Source: Micromonospora purpureochromogenes (lineage in GTDB: Bacteria; Actinomycetota; Actinomycetes; Mycobacteriales; Micromonosporaceae). Taken from it: a DNA stretch of 64,000 bases. Each line of letters begins with the position of its first letter. The first letter of the stretch is position 1. Position numbers and translations under genes: made by a program. Shown one piece after another: positions 33,311 to 44,278 of this stretch. The DNA lies in assembly GCF_900091515.1 (NCBI RefSeq), contig NZ_LT607410.1, positions 6,386,001 through 6,450,000 of the forward strand, in the 5' to 3' direction. The notes under the pieces are model-generated. The model was not told where the DNA came from. It saw only the letters and a program-made list of their open reading frames with translations, and made no database searches.

Positions 33311-33991
33311 ATGGCGGACGAGGCCACCGACGGACGGCGGCGGGCGGCAGCCGCGGCGGCGGCCGCGAAGCCCACCTCCCGGGTACGCATGTCCGCGGCG
33401 CAGCGGCGGGAGCAACTGATCTCGATCGGCCGGCAGATCTTCGCCGAGCGCGGTTTCGACGCCACCTCCATCGAGGAGGTGGCGTCGCGGGCCAAGGTGT
33501 CCAAGCCGGTGATCTACGAGCACTTCGGCGGCAAGGAGGGCCTCTACGCGGTGGTGGTCGACCGCGAGGTGCGGGCCCTGCTGGACCGGATCACCACGGC
33601 GCTGACCGCCGGGCATCCGCGCGAGCTGCTGGAGCAGGCGGCGCTGGCGCTGCTCACCTACATCGAGGAGGAGACCAGCGGGTTCCGGGTGCTGGTCCGG
33701 GAGTCGCCGCTGATGTCGGCGACGGGCAACTTCAGCAGCGTGATGAACGACGTCGGGCATCAGGTGGAGCACATCCTGGCGGCCGAGTTCTCCACCCGGG
33801 GGTACGACCCGAAGCTGGCCGAGCTCTACTCGCAGGCCCTGGTCGGGATGGTGGCGTTGACCGGCCGCTGGTGGCTGGAGGTGCGCAAGCCGCGCAAGGA
33901 GACGGTGGCGGCGCACCTGGTGAACCTGTCCTGGAACGGGCTGTCCCACCTGGAGGCGAAGCCGGGTCTGATCACCCGCAAGCGGGCCTGA
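33311..33991 (+). CDS. TetR family regulator next to the desaturase
   Basis: 226 residues from the ATG at 33311 (GAGG eight bases upstream); a GTG at 33236 would add 25 residues and could be leaderless. An unusual run of Ala (RRRAAAAAAAAK) precedes the HTH domain: RREQLISIGRQIFAERGF, then IEEVASRAKVSKPVIYEHFG and KEGLYAVVVDREV. The C-terminal domain contains SQALVGMVALTGRWWLEVRK and NLSWNGLSHL, like regulators of fatty-acid genes (FasR-type) by eye. Regulation of the adjacent desaturase is inferred from position. Confidence 0.85.
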   Translation: MADEATDGRRRAAAAAAAAKPTSRVRMSAAQRREQLISIGRQIFAERGFDATSIEEVASRAKVSKPVIYEHFGGKEGLYAVVVDREVRALLDRITTALTAGHPRELLEQAALALLTYIEEETSGFRVLVRESPLMSATGNFSSVMNDVGHQVEHILAAEFSTRGYDPKLAELYSQALVGMVALTGRWWLEVRKPRKETVAAHLVNLSWNGLSHLEAKPGLITRKRA

Positions 33992-34003
33992 CCGCCGGCC
34001 GGT

Positions 34004-34480
34004 TCAGCGGGCGCCGGCCCCGGAGATCGGGTGTTGCCGGCGGCGGCGCTCCGCTTCGGCGTGCTCGTCCGTGCCGACCTTGTCGTAGAGGCCGGTGGCG
34101 AGCAGCAGCAGGCCGAAGAGCATCGACACGATCACCGTGGACATGGAGAAGTTGAGGAAGTTCGCGGTGGTCTGCAGGACGGACATCATGGCGATGCTGG
34201 TGACCATGAAGACCGCCCCGGCGGTGAGGTTCATGTAGTGGCCGAGGTTGCCGCGCCGGGACGCTCCGATCATCAGCACGATCCCGAAGACCACGGAGAC
34301 CAGCGAGAACGCCAGGTTGGTGCGGAGCCCGAGCGCCCAGTTGGAGCCCCGGCCGAAGAGCGGCTGCCCCCAGGTCTCGAAGACGCCCCAGACGCCGAAG
34401 ACGAAGATGTAGAGCCCGACCAGCCCGGCGAAGACCCGGTACAGCGGGCGCGCGGGGTGGTTCACCGGAAAGTGCGCCAT
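34004..34480 (-). CDS. DUF4383 family membrane protein, copy 1
   Basis: 158 residues; ATG chosen from the conserved N-terminus MAHFPVNHPARPLYRVFAGL and a GGAGGG site just upstream. Four helices at about 17-38, 52-72, 80-100 and 106-128; the C-terminus is cytoplasmic and charged (GTDEHAEAERRRRQ). The N-terminal NHP-R-YR motif defines the family, whose role is unknown. A second copy with the same plan lies just upstream on the same strand, so the pair arose by tandem duplication. Confidence 0.8.
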   Translation of the reverse strand: MAHFPVNHPARPLYRVFAGLVGLYIFVFGVWGVFETWGQPLFGRGSNWALGLRTNLAFSLVSVVFGIVLMIGASRRGNLGHYMNLTAGAVFMVTSIAMMSVLQTTANFLNFSMSTVIVSMLFGLLLLATGLYDKVGTDEHAEAERRRRQHPISGAGAR

Positions 34481-34625
34481 GACCCTCCGTCCGAGAAGAC
34501 CTCTTTCCGGAGGATTCTCCCCCAGACCGGACCCCTCCGTCCGGCAAACAGCCGGGCAGCCGCGCCAACGAAAGATCCAGCCCCGCCCGGGAGCAAGCCA
34601 CGGACGAAGCGGGACCACGGACGGT

Positions 34626-34693
34626 TTTCGCCGGAGCCCGACCCGCGCAGGGATCAAGCCTGACCGCCCGGAGCGGGTCGGGCTCCGGCGAAA
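34626..34693 (-). terminator. 21-bp perfect inverted repeat between the two DUF4383 genes
   Basis: The arms 34626-34646 and 34673-34693 (beginning TTTCGCCGGAGCCCG) are perfectly complementary over 21 bp with a 26-base loop. It follows the stop of the upstream DUF4383 gene and probably ends its transcript, so the two copies are expressed separately. Confidence 0.7.
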
Positions 34694-34718
34694 CCCGAAG
34701 CGCGACCGAAGTAGAGGA

Positions 34719-35174
34719 TCAGAGGACGAGCCGGGCCTTCTCCCAGGCGTCCTTCTCCTCGTCGGTGCCGACCTTGCCGTACATGCCGGCCATCAGCAGG
34801 ACCAGGCTGAGCGTCAGCACCACGATCACGGTGACGACGCTGAAGTTGCCGATGTTGGCGTCGGTCTGCAGGAACGCCAGCTCGGCCAGGCCGAGCACCA
34901 TCAGGCCGTAGGCCAGGAACTGGTTGATCGCCACGTCGAGGTTGCGGCCGATCACGGTGCCGGCCAGCACGACGATGCCGAGCAGGATGCTCAGCAGCGA
35001 GAACCCGAGGTTCGTCCCCTGACCCAGGACCTTGGTGTCATCCTGGGCGAAGAGGTCGTTGCCGGCGCTCGCGATGACGCCGAGCACACCGAAGACCACC
35101 AGGTACAGACCAACGAGCCCGCCGATCGCCCGGTAGATCGGCCGCGCGGGGTGGTTGACGGGGGTATGGGCCAT
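34719..35174 (-). CDS. DUF4383 family membrane protein, copy 2
   Basis: 151 residues, beginning MAHTPVNHPARPIYRAIGGL and sharing with copy 1 the helices, the second-loop GxGTNLGFSL/RTNLAFSL region and the end GMYGKVGTDEEKD. Four helices at about 17-38, 50-70, 80-100 and 106-126. GGAG lies eight bases before the ATG. Function unknown. Confidence 0.8.
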   Translation of the reverse strand: MAHTPVNHPARPIYRAIGGLVGLYLVVFGVLGVIASAGNDLFAQDDTKVLGQGTNLGFSLLSILLGIVVLAGTVIGRNLDVAINQFLAYGLMVLGLAELAFLQTDANIGNFSVVTVIVVLTLSLVLLMAGMYGKVGTDEEKDAWEKARLVL

Positions 35175-35289
35175 GTCTGAGTCTCCAACGCCGTGGGGAT
35201 GAGAGAGGTCGACGACGATTGTCCCGCACGCCGGGATGTGACGCCGCACACGGCCCCCGTCTCGTGGCGGGACGGGCGCGCGGCGGCGG

Positions 35290-37092
<1,803 letters not shown>

Positions 37093-37213
37093 GACCTCAC
37101 CTCCCATGATCAAGGCGTCCCGGTGCCGGCTGGCACCTGGGGACGCCTGACCTCCAAGGGTACGCGGGCCGCCCGGCCGCCCGCGCCGCGCGGCTCCGGC
37201 CGGGACGCGCCGG

Positions 37214-38170
37214 TCAGGTGATGCGGGCTCCGGCGACCGGCCCGTGGGCGACCCGGGCCTCCCGGCACACCTCGGCCGCCTCCAGCTCGCCCGCGATCCG
37301 CTCGGCGTGGGCGGCGTCGGTGGCGAGGAAGACGCAGGTGGGGCCGGAGCCGGAGACGATGCCGGCCAGCGCGCCGGCCGCCTCGCCGGCCTTGAGGGTC
37401 TCGGCCAGCGACGGGCGCATCGCCAACGCGGCGTCCTGCAGGTCGTTGCCGAGGGTGGCGGCGAGCACCCGGGGGTCGCGCTGGCGCAGCGCGGCGAGCA
37501 GGGCGTCGGTGCTGCCCAGCGGCTCACCGGCGCGGCCGGCGTCGCGGAGCCGGTCCAGCTCCCGGTAGGCCGCCGGGGTGGACAGGCCGCCGTCGGCGAC
37601 GGCGACCACCCAGTGCCAGGAGGTGGGGCGGGCCAGCACCGGGCTGACCGCCTCGCCCCGGCCGGTGCCCAGCGCGGTGCCGCCGTGGATCAGGAAGGGC
37701 ACGTCCGAACCGAGGTCCGCGGCGATGCCGGCCAGCTCGTCGCGGGACAGCCCGGTGCCCCAGAGCGCGTCGCAGGCGACCAGCGCCGCGGCCGCGTCGG
37801 CGCTGCCGCCGGCCAGGCCACCGGCGAGCGGGATCTGCTTGCGCAGGTGCAGCCGGGCGTGCGGCATCACCCCGGCGTACCCGGCGAGGGCGTGGGCGGC
37901 CCGGATCACCAGGTTGGTGTCGTCCAGGGCCAGCTCGCCGGCGCCCTCACCCTCCATGGTCAGGGTGAGCGTGTCGCCCCGGCGGGCGGTGAGCTCGTCG
38001 TGGATGGAGATGGCGTGGTAGACGGTGTTCAGCTCGTGGTAGCCGTCGCGGCGCAACGGCCCCACCCCGAGGTGCAGGTTGACCTTCGCCGGCACCCGGA
38101 CGCGGACCGGTCCGCTGGCGCCGCGCCGCTGCTGCTCGTCGTCTTCGTCCGGTCGCCAGGCCTCGGTCAC
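37214..38170 (-). CDS. ispE: 4-diphosphocytidyl-2-C-methyl-D-erythritol kinase
   Basis: 318 residues, GHMP kinase. After a 20-residue acidic leader, VRVRVPAKVNLHLGVGPLRR holds the substrate Lys; the ATP loop is PLAGGLAGGSADAAAAL (about 118-134), and the C-terminal GSGPTCVFLA is near 280. It phosphorylates CDP-methylerythritol in the MEP isoprenoid pathway. The GTG start overlaps the stop of a 46-residue ORF (GTGA), and that ORF follows ksgA, giving a compact ksgA-small ORF-ispE unit. Confidence 0.93.
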   Translation of the reverse strand: MTEAWRPDEDDEQQRRGASGPVRVRVPAKVNLHLGVGPLRRDGYHELNTVYHAISIHDELTARRGDTLTLTMEGEGAGELALDDTNLVIRAAHALAGYAGVMPHARLHLRKQIPLAGGLAGGSADAAAALVACDALWGTGLSRDELAGIAADLGSDVPFLIHGGTALGTGRGEAVSPVLARPTSWHWVVAVADGGLSTPAAYRELDRLRDAGRAGEPLGSTDALLAALRQRDPRVLAATLGNDLQDAALAMRPSLAETLKAGEAAGALAGIVSGSGPTCVFLATDAAHAERIAGELEAAEVCREARVAHGPVAGARIT

Positions 38171-38307
38171 GGGGCGAGGTCCCGCCGGCGCGGGCGGATG
38201 TCGAACGGCTTCTCCACGATCAGCTCCTCGGCGGAGTCGGCGGCCGGCTCGCAGCGGCCGTCAACCAGGTCGTACGCGCACACGTGCGGCGTGTCCCCGG
38301 CGGACAC
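38167..38307 (-). CDS. 46-residue conserved-looking small protein between ksgA and ispE
   Basis: GTG at 38307, stop overlapping the ispE start (GTGA) and starting nine bases after the ksgA stop. The product begins MSAGDTPHVCAYDLVDGRCE, then an acidic helix (AADSAEELIVEKPFDI) and the basic tail RPRRRDLAP. Two cysteines, no membrane segment. Codon third positions are strongly G/C and the gene is tightly coupled on both sides, so I consider it real although it is too short for most gene finders. No function is recognised; coupling of ispE translation is one possible role. Confidence 0.68.
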   Translation of the reverse strand: MSAGDTPHVCAYDLVDGRCEPAADSAEELIVEKPFDIRPRRRDLAP

Positions 38308-38316
38308 GGCGCCAGC

Positions 38317-39186
38317 CTACTGGGCGGCGGGCGCGGCGGCCGGAGCCGACGCGGCGATGGCGGCGAACTGCTCCACGGTGAGTGACTCACCGCGCGCGCC
38401 GGGGTCGACGCCGGCGGCCGTGAGCGCCGCGGCGGCCCGGTCGGCGCCGCCGGCCCAGCCGGCCAGCGCGGCGCGCAGGGTCTTGCGGCGCTGCGCGAAC
38501 GCGGCGTCCACCACGGCGAAGACGCGTTCCCGGGAGACGTCGGCGCGGGGCGGTTCGCGGCGGGTGAAGGCAACCAGGCCGGAGTCGACGTTGGGCACCG
38601 GCCAGAACACGTTCGGTGGCACCTTGCCGGCGGCTCGGGCCCGGGAGTACCAGGCCAGCTTCACCGACGGGACGCCGTACACCTTGGAGCCGGGACCGGC
38701 GACGAGCCGGTCGGCGACCTCCTTCTGCACCATCACCAGGCCGTGGCACAGGGTGGGCAGCTCGGCCAGCAGGTGCAGCACCACCGGCACCGCGACGTTG
38801 TAGGGCAGGTTCGCCACCAGTGCGGTCGGGGCCGGGTCGGCCAGGTCGGCGGCGCGGACCCGCAGCGCGTCGGCGTGGTGCACGGTGAGCCGGGCGGCGT
38901 CCGGGCCGGCGTGCCGGGCGGCGGTCTCCGGCAGCGCGCCGGCCAGCGTCCGGTCGATCTCCACGGCGTGCACGTGGGCGGCGACCGGCAGCAGGGCCAG
39001 GGTGAGCGAGCCGAGCCCCGGCCCGACCTCCAGCGCCACGTCGTCCGGGGCCAGCCCGGCGGCGGTGACGATCCGGCGGACCGTGTTCGGGTCGTGCACG
39101 AAGTTCTGGCCGAGCTTCTTGGTGGGGGCGACGCCCAGCCGGGCGGCCAGTTCCCGGATCTCCGCCGGGCCGAGGAGTCCGGTCAC
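38317..39186 (-). CDS. rsmA: 16S rRNA (adenine1518-N6/adenine1519-N6)-dimethyltransferase
   Basis: 289 residues (also called KsgA). [18 protein letters not shown] (about 23-40) is the family N-terminus; the S-adenosylmethionine motif is [15 protein letters not shown] (about 52-66) and the catalytic N-L-P-Y motif is [10 protein letters not shown]. It dimethylates two adenines in helix 45 of 16S rRNA during 30S maturation. GTG start. It lies 31 bases downstream of tatD. In many actinobacteria an rpfB-type gene separates these two; here it does not. Confidence 0.93.
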   Translation of the reverse strand: MTGLLGPAEIRELAARLGVAPTKKLGQNFVHDPNTVRRIVTAAGLAPDDVALEVGPGLGSLTLALLPVAAHVHAVEIDRTLAGALPETAARHAGPDAARLTVHHADALRVRAADLADPAPTALVANLPYNVAVPVVLHLLAELPTLCHGLVMVQKEVADRLVAGPGSKVYGVPSVKLAWYSRARAAGKVPPNVFWPVPNVDSGLVAFTRREPPRADVSRERVFAVVDAAFAQRRKTLRAALAGWAGGADRAAAALTAAGVDPGARGESLTVEQFAAIAASAPAAAPAAQ

Positions 39187-39217
39187 GCCCGTAGCGTATC
39201 GGCGGGACCGGGCCCGC

Positions 39218-40165
39218 TCACCACGGGCCGAAGACCCGGTCGCCGGTGGCGGAGATGGCGGCGCAGAGTTCGTCGAGGTCCGCGCCGGTGGTATCGGCCA
39301 GGAACCGGACCGTCAGCGGGATCAGGTACGACGCGTTCGGCCGCCCCCGGTGCGGCATCGGGGTCAGGTACGGCGCGTCGGTCTCCACCAGGAGCTGGTC
39401 GAGCGGGGTGAGCGCGGCGGCCTCGCGCAACGCGCCGGCGCTGCCGAAGGTGACGGTGCCGGCGAAGCTGAGCAGGTAGCCCCGGCGGACGCACTCGGCG
39501 GCGAACTCGGCGTCGCCGGAGAAGCAGTGCAGCACCACCGTGTCCGGCGCGCCCTCGTCGTCGAGGACGCGCAGCACGTCGGCGTGCGCGTCCCGGTCGT
39601 GGATCACCAGGGCCTTGCCGTACCGCTTGGCGATGGCGATGTGCGCCCGGAAGCTCTCCTCCTGCGCGGCCCGCCCCTCGTCGCCGGTACGGAAGAAGTC
39701 CAGCCCGGTCTCGCCGACGCCCCGGACCCGGTCCCGGGCGGCGAGCGCCTCGATCTCGCGCAGCGCCTCGTCGAGGTCGGCCAGCCGGGGCGCCTCGTTC
39801 GGGTGCAGCGCGACGGTGGCGAGCACCGCCCGGTACTTCTCGGCGACGTCGGCGCCCCAGCGGGAGGAGTCCACGTCGACCCCGACCTGGACCAGCCGGT
39901 CCACGCCGACGGCGGCGGCCACCTCGACCGCGGCGGCGACCGGGTCGTCGGCGGGACCGCCGCCGTCCTCGTCGTGCTCGCGACTGCGGGGCTCGCAACC
40001 CCGGCTCACTCCTCGCGCTCGCGGAGGGACCCCCGCCTCGCTGACCGTGATGTCCAGGTGGGTGTGGCTGTCGAGCACGGGGCGGGGCAACGCCTCCGGC
40101 GCGGGCGGGAACTCCCCGGCCCGGCGGGCGGCCCGCTGCTTGCGGGTTTCGGTCGGCTCACTCAT
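39218..40165 (-). CDS. tatD: TatD family metal-dependent DNase, with an N-terminal insertion
   Basis: 315 residues from the ATG at 40165. The TIM-barrel metal motifs are present: [10 protein letters not shown] (30-39), a Glu in [34 protein letters not shown] and [10 protein letters not shown]. Residues 42-67 (with [17 protein letters not shown]) are a charged insertion directly after the first metal motif, where relatives go straight to the helix, and its DNA resembles a repeat element. Without it the length would match normal TatD (about 260-290). The reading frame stays open and all metal ligands are intact, so the enzyme may still work. Confidence 0.88.
   Translation of the reverse strand: MSEPTETRKQRAARRAGEFPPAPEALPRPVLDSHTHLDITVSEAGVPPRARGVSRGCEPRSREHDEDGGGPADDPVAAAVEVAAAVGVDRLVQVGVDVDSSRWGADVAEKYRAVLATVALHPNEAPRLADLDEALREIEALAARDRVRGVGETGLDFFRTGDEGRAAQEESFRAHIAIAKRYGKALVIHDRDAHADVLRVLDDEGAPDTVVLHCFSGDAEFAAECVRRGYLLSFAGTVTFGSAGALREAAALTPLDQLLVETDAPYLTPMPHRGRPNASYLIPLTVRFLADTTGADLDELCAAISATGDRVFGPW
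39965..40042. repeat. Probable in-frame repeat element inside tatD
   Basis: Codes for TatD residues about 42-67. It contains the local inverted repeat CGGGG-n7-CCCCG (in GCGGGGCTCGCAACCCCGGC) and the run CTCACTCCTCGCGCTCGCGG, a composition unlike the flanking coding DNA. There is no second copy in the window, so identification as a dispersed element is inference from position and composition. Confidence 0.4.
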
Positions 40166-40246
40166 CGCGGCCAGCATCACACACCGCCACCGGGCCATGT
40201 CTCCGGGACGCCATCGACTGTTCACCCGCCTGGCATGAGCCGCGAT

Positions 40247-40252
40247 TACCGT
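40247..40252 (+). promoter_or_regulatory. -10 box of the gene at 40260, probably leaderless
   Basis: TACCGT ends seven bases before the ATG; no ribosome site is visible between. Confidence 0.45.
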
Positions 40253-40259
40253 CTGCAGG

Positions 40260-41486
40260 ATGACCGTCACCCGTCAGGCCAGCGACACCGGGTTGCGCGT
40301 CGTCCACGAGGGCACGACGTACCCGGCGGAGGAGATCGCCCGGGGCGCGGCGTACGAGTTGTTCCGCGCCGACGAGGCACCCGGTTTCGAGTGGGCGCCC
40401 CGGCCCGGCTCGGCGCTGCCGTGGCGCAGGTTCGTCCACGTGACCGAGGTCGACGCGGTGCAGGGGGCGGCGGAGCCGGCCGAGGAGCCGGAGACGCCGC
40501 TGCTGGTGCCGCTGCACCGGGAGCGCGGCTGGGCGTACGTGCACCAGCTCAGCCAGCAGCCGACGGCGGCCGGGGACCTGACGCTCACCACGGTCCGCGC
40601 CTCGGCGGTGGTGCGGCGCGGCACCCGGATGGTCAAGGTGCTCTCCGCCCAGCAGCTCGCCGGCTACGTGCGGGGTTGGCTGCCGCACGGCTTCTGCTAC
40701 CGGGAGCACGACGTGGCACACCTGCGTACGCCGGCGGCGCTGGCGGTGCTGCGCGGCGACGGCGCGGGCGGTGGCGACGACGTGGCGTACGTGCTGCGCT
40801 GGCGGGCGGCCGACCCGGTCGACTACGAGGTGCCCGCCGGCCCGGCGCACCGGGGCCTGCTGGCGCTGCCGCCCCGGGACCGGCTCGGCCCGCCGGTGCT
40901 GGGCACCGGCTTCGTGCCGAGCAGCGTGCAGCTGATCCCCGAGTTCGTCACCCGGGACTGCGCCGACCTGCCGCTACCGGCGAACGCCACCCTGCTCGCG
41001 TACACCCCCGAGGGGGTGGAGGTGGTGCTCTACAGCTACCAGGCGGAGCAGCGCGGCTGGCTGCGGATGGTCGGCCCGCAGTGGCGGCACCTGCTCACCG
41101 CGGTGCCGGAGCTCCCCCCGGACCAGGAATACCTGCCCACCGGCGACGCGCCCCGCTCCACCCAACTGGTGGGCGGCCACGGCGGCACCGAGTACGAGGC
41201 GGTGGCCGACCTGCCCGGCGGGTTCCGGGTGCTGGCGATGACCCGGGCCGCCCGCTACCCGGTGGAGTGGGTGGCCCGGCGGCTGCGGTACGCGCGCTGG
41301 CGGGACGTGCCGTGCCTGGTGTTGCGGGAGGAGGCGGGGTGGCTGCGGTTGCGGCTGTGCCGACCGGACCCGGATTCCGTGGTCGGCACCGGGTCGCAGT
41401 GCCAGGAACGGGGCGTCTTCGAGACGTGGGCGCCGGGGGCGGAGGTCACCGACGACCAGGTGGTGGACCAGCCGTACGCACTGTAG
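40260..41486 (+). CDS. Unrecognised 408-residue soluble protein
   Basis: No signal peptide and no membrane helix. Rich in Arg, Pro, Trp and Tyr, with two clearly similar halves in style: LPWRRFVHVTEVDAV and GWAYVHQLSQQ in the first, LIPEFVTRDCADLPLPANAT and GWLRMVGPQWRHLL in the second, then WLRLRLCRPDPDSV. The repeated GW-(A/L)-(Y/R)-V pattern suggests SH3-like or tandem beta domains. I do not recognise a characterised family. It is divergent from tatD (94 bases apart) and followed by an alpha/beta hydrolase in the same direction. Good codon bias supports that it is a real gene. Confidence 0.72.
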   Translation: MTVTRQASDTGLRVVHEGTTYPAEEIARGAAYELFRADEAPGFEWAPRPGSALPWRRFVHVTEVDAVQGAAEPAEEPETPLLVPLHRERGWAYVHQLSQQPTAAGDLTLTTVRASAVVRRGTRMVKVLSAQQLAGYVRGWLPHGFCYREHDVAHLRTPAALAVLRGDGAGGGDDVAYVLRWRAADPVDYEVPAGPAHRGLLALPPRDRLGPPVLGTGFVPSSVQLIPEFVTRDCADLPLPANATLLAYTPEGVEVVLYSYQAEQRGWLRMVGPQWRHLLTAVPELPPDQEYLPTGDAPRSTQLVGGHGGTEYEAVADLPGGFRVLAMTRAARYPVEWVARRLRYARWRDVPCLVLREEAGWLRLRLCRPDPDSVVGTGSQCQERGVFETWAPGAEVTDDQVVDQPYAL

Positions 41487-41559
41487 AGCCGGGTGCGCAT
41501 AACGGGCAGCGGGTCGGGAAAGCGCGGGGCGCCCGACATTCACGGATCAGGAGACCCGC

Positions 41560-42411
41560 ATGCCTTTCATCACCGTCGGGGCGGAGAATTCCGCCCCCAT
41601 CGACCTGTACTACGAGGATCACGGCTCCGGCCAGCCGGTGGTGCTGATCCACGGGTTCCCGTTCAACGGCGCGACCTGGGAGAAGGTCTCCATCCCGCTG
41701 CTGAACGCCGGCTACCGGGTGATCACGTACGACCGGCGGGGCTTCGGCGCTTCCGGCCAGCCGGCGACGGGGTACGACTACGACACCTTCAGCGCGGACC
41801 TCGACGTGCTGATGACCGAGCTGGACCTGCGGGACGTGATGCTCGTGGGGCACTCGATGGGCACCGGTGAGGTGACCCGCTACCTGGGCACGTACGGGTC
41901 GAGCCGGGTGAGCAAGGCGGTGCTGCTGGCGCCGCTGGCGCCGTTCCTGTTGAAGACGGCGGACGACCCGGAGGGCGTCGACAAGAAGCTCTTCGACGGC
42001 TTCCAGCAGGCCATCCTGGCCGATCGGTTCGCCTACCTGACGTCCTTCTGCGACGCCTTCTTCAACTACTCGGAGAACAAGGGCAGGTGGGTCAGCGAGG
42101 AGGCGTACCGGGCGCACTGGAACATCGGCACGATGGCCTCGGCGAAGGGCACCCACGACAGCGTGAGCGCCTGGCAGACCGACTTCCGGGGCGACCTGCC
42201 CAGGATCGACGTGCCGGTGCTGATCGTGCAGGGCGACAAGGACAACGTGCTGCCGTACCCGGTGACCGGGCAGCGGCTCCAGCCGATGCTGCCGGGCAGC
42301 CAGCTGATCACGTTGAAGGGTGCCCCGCACGGCACACCGTGGACGCACGCCGACGAGGTCACCAGGGCGATGATGGATTTCTTCAGCCAGCCCAGCATGG
42401 CCCGCGCCTGA
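41560..42411 (+). CDS. Alpha/beta hydrolase, chloroperoxidase-like
   Basis: 283 residues. Oxyanion region VLIHGFPFNGATW (28-40), DRRGFGASG (58-66), the nucleophile elbow VGHSMG with Ser99, then QGDKDNVLP for the acid and KGAPHG for the catalytic His. The DRRGFGxS/GHSMGTGE pattern is that of cofactor-free haloperoxidases and related esterases, where peroxidase activity is often a side reaction. AGGAG lies eight bases before the ATG. Substrate unknown. It ends at a hairpin shared with metG. Confidence 0.88.
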   Translation: MPFITVGAENSAPIDLYYEDHGSGQPVVLIHGFPFNGATWEKVSIPLLNAGYRVITYDRRGFGASGQPATGYDYDTFSADLDVLMTELDLRDVMLVGHSMGTGEVTRYLGTYGSSRVSKAVLLAPLAPFLLKTADDPEGVDKKLFDGFQQAILADRFAYLTSFCDAFFNYSENKGRWVSEEAYRAHWNIGTMASAKGTHDSVSAWQTDFRGDLPRIDVPVLIVQGDKDNVLPYPVTGQRLQPMLPGSQLITLKGAPHGTPWTHADEVTRAMMDFFSQPSMARA

Positions 42412-42431
42412 CGACGGAGGCGGAAAGATCG

Positions 42432-42468
42432 GCGGCGCGGCCCCGGGGGAACCCGTGGGCCGCGCCGC
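42432..42468. terminator. Bidirectional terminator between the hydrolase and metG
   Basis: The 12-bp arms GCGGCGCGGCCC and GGGCCGCGCCGC are perfectly complementary with a 13-base loop, placed between convergent stops. Confidence 0.75.
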
Positions 42469-42475
42469 GTGGGTC

Positions 42476-44278
42476 TCAGCCGGCCAGGCGGGCCAGCTCC
42501 TCCTCGACGATGGACGGGTCGAGCTTGCGGAAGACCGGCTTCGGCGCCGCGAGCGTCCGGCCGGCCTGCACGGGTACGGACTCCCAGCGCGTTCCGACCG
42601 TGTAGTCGCCGGTCAGCACCGGGTACGCCGGCCCGCCGTCGAGGTCGTCGACCTCCTCGATGACCGGCATCGGCGCGTGCACGCCGGTGCCGCCGAGCAG
42701 CTCGTGGACCTTCTGCGCGGAGTGCGGCAGGAACGGGGTGAGCAGCGTGTTGGCGTCGCTGACCACCTGGAGGGCGACGTGCAGGATGGTGCCCATCCGG
42801 GGCTTGTCCGCCTCGTCCTTGAGCTTCCACGGGGCCTGCTCGGAGAGGTACTTGTTGGCCTCGGCGACCACCTTCATCGCCTCGCCGATGGCCTGCTTCT
42901 GCCGGTGCTTGGCGATCAGGTCGCCGACCGTGGTGAAGCCGGCCCGGGCGGTGGCGAGCAGCGCCTCGTCGGCCTCGGTGAGCCCGGCCGGGTCGACCGG
43001 CGGGATCGCGCCGAAGTTCTTCGCCGCCATCGAGACCGACCGGTTGACCAGGTTGCCCCAGCCGGCGACCAGCTCGTCGTTGTTGCGGCGGAGGAACTCC
43101 GCCCAGGTGAAGTCGGTGTCGTTGCTCTCCGGGCCGGCGACGGCGATGAAGTAGCGCAGCGCGTCGGCGTCGTAGCGCTCCAGGAAGTCCCGGACGTAGA
43201 TGACCACCTTGCGGGACGAGGAGAACTTGCGCCCCTCCATGGTCAGGTACTCGCTGGAGACCACCTCGGTGGGGAGGTTGAGCCGGCCCAGCTCGCCCGG
43301 CTCGCCGTCGTTGCTGCCCTCGCCGGAGTAACCGGAGAGCAGCGCCGGCCAGATCACCGAGTGGAAGACGATGTTGTCCTTGCCCATGAAGTAGTAGCCG
43401 CGGGCGTCCTTGCCCTCGCCGTCGGCCGACCACCACTTCCGCCACGCCTCCGGGTCGCCGGTGCGGCGGGCCCACTCGATGGAGGCCGACAGGTAGCCGA
43501 TCACCGCGTCGAACCAGACGTAGATCCGCTTGTCGCCGCGGTCACGCCAGCCGTCGAGCGGGATCGGCACGCCCCACTCCAGGTCCCGGGTGATGGCCCG
43601 GGGCTGGAGGTCGTCGAGCAGGTTCTTCGAGAAGCGCAGCACGTTGGGCCGCCAGCCCTCCCGGGTGTCCAGCCACTGCCGCAGCACGTCGGCCAGCGCG
43701 GGCAGGTCCAGGAAGAAGTGCTCGGTCTCGACGAACTTCGGCGTCTCGCCGTTGATCTTCGACTTGGGGTCGATCAGGTCGATCGGGTCGAGCTGGTTGC
43801 CGCAGTTGTCGCACTGGTCGCCGCGGGCGCTGTCGTAGCCGCAGATCGGGCAGGTGCCCTCGATGTAGCGGTCCGGCAGGGTCCGGCCGGTGGACGGGGA
43901 GATCGCGCCGGTGGTGACCTTGGGCACGATGTAGCCGTTGCGGTGCAGCCCCTGGAAGAGCTCCTGCACCACCGCGTAGTGGTTGCGGGTGGTGGTGCGG
44001 GTGAACAGGTCGTAGGAGAGCCCCAGCGCCCGCAGGTCCTCGGCGATCACCCGGTTGTACCGGTCGGCCAGCTCGCGGGGGGTGACCCCTTCGGCGTCGG
44101 CCTGCACCTGGATCGGGGTGCCGTGCTCGTCGGTGCCGGAGACCATGAGCACGTCGTGGCCGGCCATCCGCATGTACCGGGCGAAGACGTCGGAGGGAAC
44201 GCCGAAACCGGAGACGTGGCCGATGTGGCGCGGGCCGTTGGCGTACGGCCAGGCGACCGCCGCGAGAACGTGACTCAT
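42476..44278 (-). CDS. metG: Methionine--tRNA ligase
   Basis: 600 residues from the ATG at 44278; a TTG three codons earlier is possible. The HIGH motif is in [17 protein letters not shown] (about 10-26); the zinc knuckle has four Cys ([18 protein letters not shown]); the KMSKS loop reads KFSSSRKV, a form found in actinobacteria. A C-terminal anticodon domain follows and there is no extra tRNA-binding domain. No ribosome site is obvious; TAGGCT eight bases upstream suggests a leaderless or very short leader. Housekeeping gene. Confidence 0.94.
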   Translation of the reverse strand: MSHVLAAVAWPYANGPRHIGHVSGFGVPSDVFARYMRMAGHDVLMVSGTDEHGTPIQVQADAEGVTPRELADRYNRVIAEDLRALGLSYDLFTRTTTRNHYAVVQELFQGLHRNGYIVPKVTTGAISPSTGRTLPDRYIEGTCPICGYDSARGDQCDNCGNQLDPIDLIDPKSKINGETPKFVETEHFFLDLPALADVLRQWLDTREGWRPNVLRFSKNLLDDLQPRAITRDLEWGVPIPLDGWRDRGDKRIYVWFDAVIGYLSASIEWARRTGDPEAWRKWWSADGEGKDARGYYFMGKDNIVFHSVIWPALLSGYSGEGSNDGEPGELGRLNLPTEVVSSEYLTMEGRKFSSSRKVVIYVRDFLERYDADALRYFIAVAGPESNDTDFTWAEFLRRNNDELVAGWGNLVNRSVSMAAKNFGAIPPVDPAGLTEADEALLATARAGFTTVGDLIAKHRQKQAIGEAMKVVAEANKYLSEQAPWKLKDEADKPRMGTILHVALQVVSDANTLLTPFLPHSAQKVHELLGGTGVHAPMPVIEEVDDLDGGPAYPVLTGDYTVGTRWESVPVQAGRTLAAPKPVFRKLDPSIVEEELARLAG

